A stretch of 13,518 nt of DNA from Acidobacteriaceae bacterium. GTDB taxonomy: Bacteria; Acidobacteriota; Terriglobia; Terriglobales; Acidobacteriaceae. Shown in pieces: positions 6,286-13,518 of this stretch. Position 1 is the stretch's first letter, and every line of letters begins with the position of its first letter. Under the pieces are notes generated by a model, which worked only from the letters and a program-made list of their open reading frames with translations, did no database searches and was not told the DNA's origin. A program made the translations under genes and the position numbers. The stretch is taken from contig PMGP01000446.1 in the NCBI GenBank assembly GCA_003156235.1, positions 1 through 13,518 of the forward strand, in the 5' to 3' direction.

Positions 6286-9200
6286 TTACTTGAATCGCTT
6301 CATGCTGCCGATTTGTATGGCGATCGGTTCGAGAATGCCAGACGGCAGCAATGGAGAATCTTTTGTGTAAGCGCGAACATTTGTGTGGGTATAGCGGGCA
6401 GTTGCCGATGGTTGCAAGTCTCCGATAATGCGATTGGGCCACAAATTGGTAACTTGAATCTCCAGCGTGTTGTCTCCCGAATGGAGCACGGGATCGATGC
6501 GCGCAACAAATGGAGCCCTCCACATTGTCTGCACTGCAATGCCATTGACAGCGACGGAAGCAATCTCGCGCACTTGTCCCAGGTTCAACCAGAGCTGCCG
6601 TTGAGACGTGAGAAGCGTGCCGGGAATGTGAAGAACTGCGCGATAGGTTCCCGTGCCGGAGAAATATTTCACTCCAGTATTCTGTGACTGGGTCCAGGAT
6701 TCAAACCGTGGCAGAGGGATTGAAGTCGGCGCGCCCCATCCGTCCGGAAAAGAAAGCGTCCATGGCCCAAATATCTGCGCAGTCGTGTCGTCCGGTTGGA
6801 CTGCAAAGGTCCGGCGGCGGCCGTTAGAGTACGTTGCGGCGTAGGTTCCAGGCTCAGAGGTAACAAGAGCAGAGCCGCCGCTCGCATATACTCCAACACC
6901 CTGGAGCACCGAGGGATAAATTTCGCTTCCATCGCGTTGCAGGCTGGTCAGGTGCAAATTCTGGTGGCGCTCAAAGACGAAAAAGACCGATCCAGTGGAG
7001 GGGAAGGTAAGTGGAATTTCTGTTTGGCCATCCTTCGTTTCTTTGTACACCAGCGCCGGGGCAGTAGAGCCTGTGTCCGGCATCCAGAGTTCTGGGGCGC
7101 GGTCATGCACCCTGAACGATACGGTTGCTTCCACACTTTTTGTTAGCGTATTCCGGACAAAGTAAATATCCGCGTTGGCGGTTCTCCGATGGACATAGTC
7201 GAGGACGTGTCCTTCTTCACTGCTTCCTTGGCCGCCATTCAACGTATAAGTGAAGTCCGGGATGGCGCCCATCGCAGTAAGAGCGATTCTTGCGTTCGCT
7301 GTGCAGTAGATATGCCCCTGTCCATAGCGAACCTCGCTTGCGCCACTGCCTTCACAACTCCCCCACATCTCGTTGACTGTCTGCGTGTATTCCGCTTCTT
7401 TTTGAGAAGGGATGAGGCCGAGCGGACCAGTAGGCTTGAGGCCGATGATAATCCCGCCTTGATGCGCAAACCGTTTGACCCACATCAGCGCCGGATAAGA
7501 GAGGGAGCGCGAATCAGGAAGCGCCAATGCGCGGTAATGGAGTCCCTCCGGCGTATGAATATCTGAACCGGAAAATTGCATGCGATGCAGCAGAGCATCT
7601 TCATTGGTCACATCGTAGTCATAACCGGGCAGCACATGGGCTGGGTCGTCCATTTTGTCGCGCACCATGCCCGGCACCTGATCTCCGTAGAAATACAGAA
7701 GATCGGAGACGGAACCTCCCTGTTGCATAAGAAACTGCGCGCGGTTGAAAGCCAGCAAGAGAGGCGCGGACTGGCGCCACCAGGTAACATTTGGATTCAA
7801 ATGTGTGCCGGCAAAATATTCCTGACCCGGCAGTCCGTACTCCGCGGGCGATGAGGTGAACTCGTGCCAGAAGAGGCGGTTCAGTCCCTCGGTGAGGGCA
7901 TGATCGAAGGTAGGCTGCAGATTGGTTCCTGGAGACTCCGACCATGCGGCCAGGTTCATGCTGGTGAGCCCTTCAGCCGCCACGAGAGGTTTGCCATAGA
8001 TGTGGGCGGCGCTGGAAGCTTCTTTGACAAAAAACCGCTCGGTGTCCGTAACGCGGTGCCATCCGGAGTCGGCCCAGAACTCGGTCTGCGGGTAGGATGA
8101 ACTGCGAAAATTCTCCAGCGCGTCGATCGGCGCGCCATGTGGGCCGCCGGCTTCCGGATGCGTCCCCAGTCCGCGCGCCTTGGCATGTTCGGCAAAGCGA
8201 TCATAGTAGTTGACGGCAATTAGATCGGCAACGGTGCGTCGCAGATCGAACAGGAAGCGTTCGCTAACATCGCGGCTGCCCATAATGCGCCCGGCAATAA
8301 TCGGCAAATACGGAACCGGATCATATCCTCGCCTGCGCAGGAATTCCTCGCGGAATTCGGCTGTCCAGTTTGTTCCGCCGGCCTCCCAGCTATCGGTGAC
8401 AAGATAGCGCAGGCTGGCGCCGATATTCGGTTTAGCCGCATCCAGCAGTGGTTCGATGGCCTGTTTCCAGTAGTGGTCGAAGGCCTGCGGACTCATCGCA
8501 TCCATCTCCAGCCCGAGCGTGGCTCCCGTGTAATCAGTCAGGCTCTGGGGAGAGTCGGTGTAGCCAATGCGAAGCACTTCCCATGTGCCGGATGGAAATG
8601 TCCACTGCAAGACGCCGTCCGCGCTCATGTGGGAGCTAACATCGACAATCTCATTTGCGCCGGCATCCTCTTCGCCTGAAACAGAGGGCGCATTGCGCAA
8701 CCCTTGACTGATCGGTTCCATGGAGATGCCTGTTTCATTAGACGCCGTTTTGGAAGACAAATCTACGATGGCTGCGCGGCTGCTATCCGGCGCTCCTGCG
8801 AGCGGGGCTCCGTGCCGCAGCGGATAGGCAAGTGTCGCAATCGGGCGATAGAAGCCATTTGCTGCCGGAGGCAAAGCAAGTTGCACCGTTCTACTGCCAC
8901 CACCTTCCACAACGGCTTGCGAAAAGGTGAGCAGCTTCATGGCATCTTCCGGCTTGACGGTTGGGCCGCCGATAATTCCAACATCCCAACGGCTGGTGAC
9001 GTTGAGGCTAATCTCCAGTCCGAGCTGTTGCGCTACTTTGAGGGCATGCACGTAGAGCGCGATCCATTGGGGGCTGCCGATAGCTGGCCCAACAGACACT
9101 TCAGTATTTCTCTGCTGACCCGAGCCGTCAGCATCGACCAGAATCGCTCCCGCGTACCCATGCTCCTTCATCGCTTTCAGGTCGCGCGTGATGGTCTCCG

Positions 9201-9402
9201 CCGTAGTGTTGCCGTTGAGCCACCACCAATAGCAGCGCAGTTTCGCGGCAGCGGGCGGCTGCTTGAAACCGGCTCGCAATGCATCCGCCGGCGGCTTGTA
9301 AGCCTGCCCGTAGAAAACACTGGCGCACAAGATGGCGAGCGTTATATGAAGTACGCAGCTCTTCCATCCCAATGTCATCCTGGGTCGCACTTTGATCCTC
9401 AT
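6286..9402 (-). CDS. GH106-type glycoside hydrolase (alpha-L-rhamnosidase-like)
   Basis: This exported protein has 1038 residues from ATG 9402. The signal peptide has a basic n-region (RIKVRPR), a hydrophobic core around LHITLAILCASV and cleavage near GQA (about residue 34). The Cys at 26 has Leu before it, so it is not a lipobox. CYWWWLNGN (57-65), the following KAMKEHGYAGAILVDADG region (77-93) and GPTVKPEDAMKLL (146-158) fit the N-terminal half of GH106. Candidate catalytic acids lie in DSWEAGG (337-343), HPEAGGPHG (415-423), AEGLTS (476-481) and FWHEFTSSP (511-519). A C-terminal GH2-like jelly-roll (about 875-1010) includes WLNLGQVREIASVAVNG. GH106 enzymes are inverting rhamnosidases acting on rhamnogalacturonan and related glycans; exact specificity is not readable. 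An upstream in-frame TTG at 9522 would add 40 residues without a ribosome site and through a hairpin, so ATG 9402 is preferred (ATG 9378 is also possible). It lies downstream of the receptor. Confidence 0.85.
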   Translation of the reverse strand: MRIKVRPRMTLGWKSCVLHITLAILCASVFYGQAYKPPADALRAGFKQPPAAAKLRCYWWWLNGNTTAETITRDLKAMKEHGYAGAILVDADGSGQQRNTEVSVGPAIGSPQWIALYVHALKVAQQLGLEISLNVTSRWDVGIIGGPTVKPEDAMKLLTFSQAVVEGGGSRTVQLALPPAANGFYRPIATLAYPLRHGAPLAGAPDSSRAAIVDLSSKTASNETGISMEPISQGLRNAPSVSGEEDAGANEIVDVSSHMSADGVLQWTFPSGTWEVLRIGYTDSPQSLTDYTGATLGLEMDAMSPQAFDHYWKQAIEPLLDAAKPNIGASLRYLVTDSWEAGGTNWTAEFREEFLRRRGYDPVPYLPIIAGRIMGSRDVSERFLFDLRRTVADLIAVNYYDRFAEHAKARGLGTHPEAGGPHGAPIDALENFRSSSYPQTEFWADSGWHRVTDTERFFVKEASSAAHIYGKPLVAAEGLTSMNLAAWSESPGTNLQPTFDHALTEGLNRLFWHEFTSSPAEYGLPGQEYFAGTHLNPNVTWWRQSAPLLLAFNRAQFLMQQGGSVSDLLYFYGDQVPGMVRDKMDDPAHVLPGYDYDVTNEDALLHRMQFSGSDIHTPEGLHYRALALPDSRSLSYPALMWVKRFAHQGGIIIGLKPTGPLGLIPSQKEAEYTQTVNEMWGSCEGSGASEVRYGQGHIYCTANARIALTAMGAIPDFTYTLNGGQGSSEEGHVLDYVHRRTANADIYFVRNTLTKSVEATVSFRVHDRAPELWMPDTGSTAPALVYKETKDGQTEIPLTFPSTGSVFFVFERHQNLHLTSLQRDGSEIYPSVLQGVGVYASGGSALVTSEPGTYAATYSNGRRRTFAVQPDDTTAQIFGPWTLSFPDGWGAPTSIPLPRFESWTQSQNTGVKYFSGTGTYRAVLHIPGTLLTSQRQLWLNLGQVREIASVAVNGIAVQTMWRAPFVARIDPVLHSGDNTLEIQVTNLWPNRIIGDLQPSATARYTHTNVRAYTKDSPLLPSGILEPIAIQIGSMKRFK

Positions 9403-9472
9403 GTTCTTGGCTGCGTTGCAACCGCTTTGCAAGTCGAAGACACAAAGCTGCTGTGTCCTTGAATAAAGGTGA

Positions 9473-9503
9473 ACTTCCGAGAGATTTTCAGTTTCTCGGA
9501 AGT
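9473..9503 (-). other. Intercistronic stem-loop between receptor and GH106 gene
   Basis: ACTTCCGAGA (9473-9482) and TCTCGGAAGT (9494-9503) are perfect reverse complements, giving a 10-bp stem with an 11-base loop. It begins 20 bases after the receptor stop on the minus strand and about 70 bases before the GH106 ATG. No uninterrupted T-run follows in the direction of transcription, so it is more likely a 3'-end stabiliser or partial attenuator that lowers hydrolase expression relative to the receptor than a full terminator. Confidence 0.6.
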
Positions 9504-9523
9504 CCAGAGCCGGAGACTTCAAA

Positions 9524-12500
9524 TTAGAAGTTGACGCGTGCCGTCAACTGCGTCAGGCGAGCATCGTTGGCCTGACTCAGCGGCGTCGACACGCCACCAT
9601 AGCCGGAGCCGGTTGGAGTTGTGTTCGGACCGCCGAAGTTCGGCGTGTTCAGGACGTTGAAGAACTCTCCGCGGATTTCAAAGTTGGTGGCCCCGCGAAT
9701 CTTGAAGGTCTTGAAGAGGGATGCATCCGCCAGCGGGTGAACGATTTCACGAATGTTCATGTACGGCCCAAGTGTGTTCAGCGTGAACAGCGGCTCCTGC
9801 TGGAAGGCCGGCGTGGTATTGGCGCCGGAGCAGGTGCTTGCGTTCGCCCAGGTTCCGGTTGTGCCGGCGACTTCAGTCCAAGCCAGATAGCACGGGTTGA
9901 ACATCGTGGCATAGTTACGGCTTGCCGGCGTCGGAACCATCAACTGCTTATAGGTGTAGCCTGGATTGCCGGCGCCTGGAGCATTCGCACTGCCTCCTAT
10001 GCTGCCCGGATTGGCGATCAGAGGAGCATTGCTGGCACGCAGTACGCCTTGCAGCTTCCATCCGCCCAGAAATTCCCGAACGATCGGCTTATCAGCAAAC
10101 TCGGGGAAGTGATAGGTTCCCCACAAATTGGAAAGAAGATTGGGCTGTGAGTCTTGATAACGAAAGAGATTTGTATCCGTCGGATTCAGGAATACATTCT
10201 TATCCATGATCTTTTCCCAGGTAAAGTTGCCCTGTATATCAAAGTGATGGGACAATCGTTTGTTCACCGAGACCTGGAGCGAGTTGTACAGAACGGTCCC
10301 GACGGGCTGGAAGTTATCGGTGACACCTGTGAATTCAGGGTAAGTCCCATAGAGCCAGAACTGAGGGATTGTTGCCGCGGCCAGAGACGATCCGGCCATT
10401 TGCGACAGACCGGCAAAAGGACTCGTAACCTTGTTTTGCAAGGCAGCGATTTGACTGCCAATCAGCGGCGAGGCGACGGTGCCCTGGTACGAGGCGGGCA
10501 GAACGTCAATCGCCTTGTTGACGGGAAGCTGGAAGACCTTGTTTCCCACATAGCTGATTTGCAGCACGGTTTGGCCGGGCAACTGATATTGGAGGCCGGC
10601 GGAATACTGCAACTGCTTCGGCTGCACGGTGGTTGGTTCGGTGTAACTGAAACTCTGGCCAAGTGCTGTCGATAGTCCCAGCGAGCTTCCCGTCGGCAGA
10701 TTCACTCCTTGAGGTAGCCCAGCGCTGACCGGGAACGGGCTGCTGAGACTGTTTTGCGGCACAAAGGCGCCTGACCCTGAGACATAGTTGGTCGAGGCGC
10801 TGAATCCCTGTGCCTGCGGTTGATCTTGTGTGTTGAAGTAAAACAGTCCCACGCCGCCGCGCGCCACGAGCTTGGGCGTGATCTGGTAGGAGACGCCAAA
10901 ACGCGGTTGGATGTGGCCGAACTCTTTCGGCGCTACATAGCGGCTCGGCGTGACGGTGGTGTTGGCGAAAGTCAGGCCGCCATACAGCGGCAGGCTCGAT
11001 ACAGAAGTCTGCAGTGGGTTGGTGCAAGTTGTGCAGAAGCCGGAGACCATCCGGTTGTAACGATCCGTGAAGGGCGATTCATAGTCCCAGCGAAGGCCGG
11101 CGTTTATCGTCAGCTTGGAGCTGACGCGCCAGTCGTCCTGCACAAAGAGCGCCATGTACTGCTGCGATAGAGCGTAAGCAATGTTATTGGCATACGATCC
11201 GCTGGTCGGAACGCCAAGCAGCAGCGCGGCCATGTCATCTCCAGCAGATGTACAGCCGTATCCTGTGCCTGTACAGGATTGGCCAGAAGTAAGCGCCTCC
11301 GTAAATGTGCGGTCAAATGCGAAGGTCCCAACGCCGCTCATCGGATTCTGCACGTTATACCGGCTCAGATTGCCTTCGAAGCCCACGCGCAGAGAATGGC
11401 TGCGCGCAGTCTTGGCGAGCAGAACAGAGACTGAACTGAGCGCATCCGCGCTGACCTGTCCGGCACTGCCGTTCTGCAAACTCGCATAGCTGTCCCCGAA
11501 CGACGTGCCGGGGAATGATTGATACGGAAGACCGGTTCCGGCAATGTTGAGGGAGGCCAGATTGAACGTAGCTCCCGGATAAACCAGGCCGAAGGGGTGG
11601 TAGATGGTGCCTAAACGCGCATTCAACACCATTGTGGGTGAAAACTGGTAGCTGTCTTCTACGCTGCCGCCCTCGTTGTTGCGATAGACGGTGTAAGAAC
11701 AGCATGCGCCCCCAGGTCCTTCCGCGTGCGGAAATCCCTCGTTCGGGTAAAGCTGATGCAGGACGTCCTTGAAGAACTTGGCGTCAAAATGGTGCTTGTC
11801 GGAGAACTGCTGGTCGACGCGCGCCACAAAGCCGTAGTATTTGTTAGGCGCCGAGGTGTCAGTCGAGACGTAGTTTCCGGTGCTGGTCAGGGTGGTATTC
11901 GGCGCCGGATAGTAGCCCATCAGCGCCGCGCCCGCCGTGTTGATGCCGGTCGGCGTAGTCGCAGTTGCAGCAATGATGTTATAAGGGTACGGGTTGCGCT
12001 GGCCGGGAGTTATATTTACCGCGCCAGTGAGCGTGTTGGGATCGAAAATCTGTATGCCGCTGGTGCAAATGCCGCTCGCATTGAAAGTTGAGCAGAGGTT
12101 GCCGAAGTCGCCGGCCACATTGCCCCCATCGGTAGCGCCGGTCTTTTGATTGACGCCGGTAACGGTTGGCATCTTCCCGCTATATGTCACAGGCGCGTGC
12201 AACTGAGTGTATTCGTATGCCACCGTGAAGAAGGTCTTGTCATGCCCGTTGTAGACGTGCGGAATCCGGATCGGACCGTCGAAGACGCCGCCCGGCTGTG
12301 TCCACTGATCGTTAACACGGGGCGCTATCGGAATTTTATGATTGTTTTGATAGGAATTCGCATCCATGTAGGTGTTGCGGAAGACATAGTATGCGGCGCC
12401 GTGATACGTATTTGAGCCGGTCTTGAGCACCGTGTTGGCCACCACGCCGTCTCCATGTCCATACTCGGCGTCATAAAGGCCCGTCTGGGTCTTCACTTCC

Positions 12501-13237
12501 TGCACTGCTTCTATCGAGGGCGAAAAGCCCAGGTAGCTGGCGCCGGAGAAGCGCTCTGAAGGATCGTCAGGGACGCCGTCCAGCGTCAGGCGGTTATGGC
12601 CGCTGCTGCCGTTCGAGTCGATCTGCACGGCCACGCCGCTCCACGCGTTGGTAAACGTGCTTGCCTTGCCCTGGATATAGCCGCCCGATCCGGCCGAGAA
12701 GATACCGGCCGCCAGTGTCTCAAACACAAACGGGTTGCGTCCGATATTCGGCGTTTCGAGGACTTCCTCGGTCAGCATTGTCGTCGCCAGGTTGGCCGAA
12801 GTGGTATCCAGAATCTCGGAATCCGCGCTGACGGTAATCTCTGTGTTGGCGCCGGCCGCTTTCAATGAGAAATCCGCGCGCGCTGTCGCGCTGGCTGTCA
12901 GAACGATGCCGGTGAGCGTTTGGCCGCCAAAGCCCCCGGCTTGAATCGTTACCGTGTAGGTGTCGGGGGTAAGGAAGGGGATGGTGTAATCGCCCGATCC
13001 ATTGGTGATAGCCTTGGTCTCAAAGTTTGTCGATGCGGCCTTGGCGGTCACGCTTGCGCCCACTACCTTGGCGCCCGTCTGATCGGCCACACTGCCGCTC
13101 AGCGTGCCAAGGTATTGCTGAGCCTGTATCGATGACGAGGCCAGCAGGGCCGTCACCACGAATGTCACTAGAAAAAGACAAAATTTCGCTGCCCTTTGTC
13201 TGGTTGACACTATGCCATTTGTATTGCTGAATCGCAT
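9524..13237 (-). CDS. TonB-dependent receptor, Oar-like with carboxypeptidase-regulatory domain
   Basis: This is a 1237-residue outer-membrane transporter. The signal peptide runs to about residue 40 (KFCLFLVTFVVTALLASSS core, cleavage near IQAQ). A carboxypeptidase-regulatory-like beta-sandwich follows (about 43-127; GSVADQTGAKVVGASV, GDYTIPFLTPDTYTVTI). A plug-like region lies at 130-280 (ETPNIGRNPF, LTLDGVPDD, VQEVKTQTGLYDAEYG). A long barrel ends in the terminal Phe of LTQLTARVNF, as BAM substrates do. FVQDDWRVSSKLTINAGLRW (698-717) is a typical barrel strand pair in this family. Such receptors are abundant in acidobacteria and move oligosaccharides or other large substrates using TonB energy. 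No TonB box is obvious to me. AGGAGG four bases before ATG 13237 fixes the start. The mature protein has ten cysteines in five close pairs. The GH106 gene 121 bp downstream suggests a carbohydrate substrate, which is inference. Confidence 0.9.
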   Translation of the reverse strand: MRFSNTNGIVSTRQRAAKFCLFLVTFVVTALLASSSIQAQQYLGTLSGSVADQTGAKVVGASVTAKAASTNFETKAITNGSGDYTIPFLTPDTYTVTIQAGGFGGQTLTGIVLTASATARADFSLKAAGANTEITVSADSEILDTTSANLATTMLTEEVLETPNIGRNPFVFETLAAGIFSAGSGGYIQGKASTFTNAWSGVAVQIDSNGSSGHNRLTLDGVPDDPSERFSGASYLGFSPSIEAVQEVKTQTGLYDAEYGHGDGVVANTVLKTGSNTYHGAAYYVFRNTYMDANSYQNNHKIPIAPRVNDQWTQPGGVFDGPIRIPHVYNGHDKTFFTVAYEYTQLHAPVTYSGKMPTVTGVNQKTGATDGGNVAGDFGNLCSTFNASGICTSGIQIFDPNTLTGAVNITPGQRNPYPYNIIAATATTPTGINTAGAALMGYYPAPNTTLTSTGNYVSTDTSAPNKYYGFVARVDQQFSDKHHFDAKFFKDVLHQLYPNEGFPHAEGPGGACCSYTVYRNNEGGSVEDSYQFSPTMVLNARLGTIYHPFGLVYPGATFNLASLNIAGTGLPYQSFPGTSFGDSYASLQNGSAGQVSADALSSVSVLLAKTARSHSLRVGFEGNLSRYNVQNPMSGVGTFAFDRTFTEALTSGQSCTGTGYGCTSAGDDMAALLLGVPTSGSYANNIAYALSQQYMALFVQDDWRVSSKLTINAGLRWDYESPFTDRYNRMVSGFCTTCTNPLQTSVSSLPLYGGLTFANTTVTPSRYVAPKEFGHIQPRFGVSYQITPKLVARGGVGLFYFNTQDQPQAQGFSASTNYVSGSGAFVPQNSLSSPFPVSAGLPQGVNLPTGSSLGLSTALGQSFSYTEPTTVQPKQLQYSAGLQYQLPGQTVLQISYVGNKVFQLPVNKAIDVLPASYQGTVASPLIGSQIAALQNKVTSPFAGLSQMAGSSLAAATIPQFWLYGTYPEFTGVTDNFQPVGTVLYNSLQVSVNKRLSHHFDIQGNFTWEKIMDKNVFLNPTDTNLFRYQDSQPNLLSNLWGTYHFPEFADKPIVREFLGGWKLQGVLRASNAPLIANPGSIGGSANAPGAGNPGYTYKQLMVPTPASRNYATMFNPCYLAWTEVAGTTGTWANASTCSGANTTPAFQQEPLFTLNTLGPYMNIREIVHPLADASLFKTFKIRGATNFEIRGEFFNVLNTPNFGGPNTTPTGSGYGGVSTPLSQANDARLTQLTARVNF

Positions 13238-13241
13238 GTTG

Positions 13242-13247
13242 CCTCCT
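13242..13247 (-). promoter_or_regulatory. Shine-Dalgarno site of the TonB-dependent receptor
   Basis: CCTCCT on the plus strand reads AGGAGG on the minus strand, four bases before the ATG at 13237. It is a perfect six-base match to the anti-SD and decides the start, placing a basic n-region (MRFSNTNGIVSTRQR) in front of the hydrophobic core of the signal peptide. Confidence 0.75.
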
Positions 13248-13491
13248 GAAAGCGTCTATGCGCTTGATTCATTGCGCATGAACGCAGGTTTAGGGTTTTG
13301 CATCTGCCAGTCACCGTGCTTTCGCTGGCTTGTCACAAGAATATCCATGCCTAGAATGCTTCTGGCGTCCTTGGCGCCTCTGTTCAATAGCGCAAACTTC
13401 CACCTATTGGTTCCAGCGGCGATGACGATCAGTCTGTGAAGATGATTGCCATCTAGGTCCTGAGTCAGAAATACGCATCACAAAAATTGCT
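13248..13491. other. Upstream region of the receptor, no gene seen
   Basis: This stretch should hold the receptor promoter on the minus strand. No clear -35/-10 pair could be picked out by eye. Short plus-strand frames (for example 13212-13439) lack a ribosome site and overlap the receptor start, so they are not called. No operator-like palindrome stands out. Confidence 0.4.
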
Positions 13492-13506
13492 GTCATCCTG
13501 AGCGAA
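13492..13506 (+). repeat. Start of a possible dispersed intergenic repeat
   Basis: GTCATCCTGAGCGAA is a core that I recall as recurring between genes in acidobacterial and several other genomes, usually continuing GCGAAGGA. Here it continues into CGGGGCCCC instead and the window ends, so the element cannot be completed. The assignment is from memory of the motif only. Confidence 0.35.
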
Positions 13507-13518
13507 CGGGGCCCCAGG

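Noticed and set aside
6039..6293. TTG-started 84-codon frame as a separate small gene
   Set aside because: It is the downstream part of the decayed beta-barrel frame, with no ribosome site and no signal peptide of its own. Its last 38 codons run past the palindrome into unrelated sequence.
8704..9462. 252-codon plus-strand frame opposite the GH106 signal peptide and N-terminal domain
   Set aside because: Antisense shadow without motifs or ribosome site. The minus-strand frame there has a clear signal peptide and GH106 motifs.
1..13518. CRISPR array, tRNA, rRNA, phage or toxin-antitoxin content
   Set aside because: I looked for regularly spaced repeats, GGTTCGAAT-type T-loops, integrase or transposase motifs and small overlapping gene pairs, and found none. 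The only periodic signal is the FG-GAP coding repeat.

Overview
The window looks like chromosomal DNA from an acidobacterium, probably class Terriglobia (Acidobacteriaceae-like). This is inferred from three things: the Oar-like TonB-dependent receptor with an N-terminal carboxypeptidase-regulatory domain; the very large secreted protein mixing Ig-like, MBG and FG-GAP/VCBS modules and ending in a double hydrophobic segment with a Gly-Cys-Gly motif; and a decayed small outer-membrane beta-barrel gene. No tRNA, rRNA, CRISPR array, transposase or integrase was seen.

Layout, left to right. Bases 1-394 hold no convincing gene. Bases 395-655 (+) may be the worn remnant of a coding sequence that I do not recognise. 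Bases 673-1014 (+) encode a 113-residue single-domain cupin with a strong ribosome binding site and the motif pattern of KdgF. Bases 1261-5871 (+) encode a 1536-residue exported mosaic protein. In order it has a signal peptide, Ig-like modules, a seven-repeat FG-GAP array inserted into an Ig-like module, an SGNH/GDSL hydrolase-like domain, further Ig-like and MBG modules, and a hydrophobic C-terminal anchor. Seven bases behind a good ribosome binding site, 5886-6180 (+) is a pseudogene of a small outer-membrane beta-barrel protein, broken by two nonsense codons and a lost 3' half. It ends at a strong palindrome (6181-6214).

On the minus strand, converging on this block, a TonB-dependent receptor (13237-9524) is followed by a GH106-type alpha-L-rhamnosidase-like glycoside hydrolase (9402-6286). 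The 121 bp between them hold a hairpin. They are probably one transcription unit read right to left.

Functionally, four intact genes could serve one purpose: use of acetylated, rhamnose-containing pectin (rhamnogalacturonan). The receptor would import oligosaccharides. The GH106 enzyme would remove rhamnose. The SGNH domain could be an esterase carried on a surface-anchored adhesive scaffold. The KdgF-like cupin would linearise unsaturated uronates inside the cell. Each family call rests on motifs visible in the sequence; the joint pathway is inference. The least ordinary items are the nested architecture of the 1536-residue protein, the decayed beta-barrel gene with an intact ribosome binding site, and the receptor whose ten mature cysteines fall into five local pairs.
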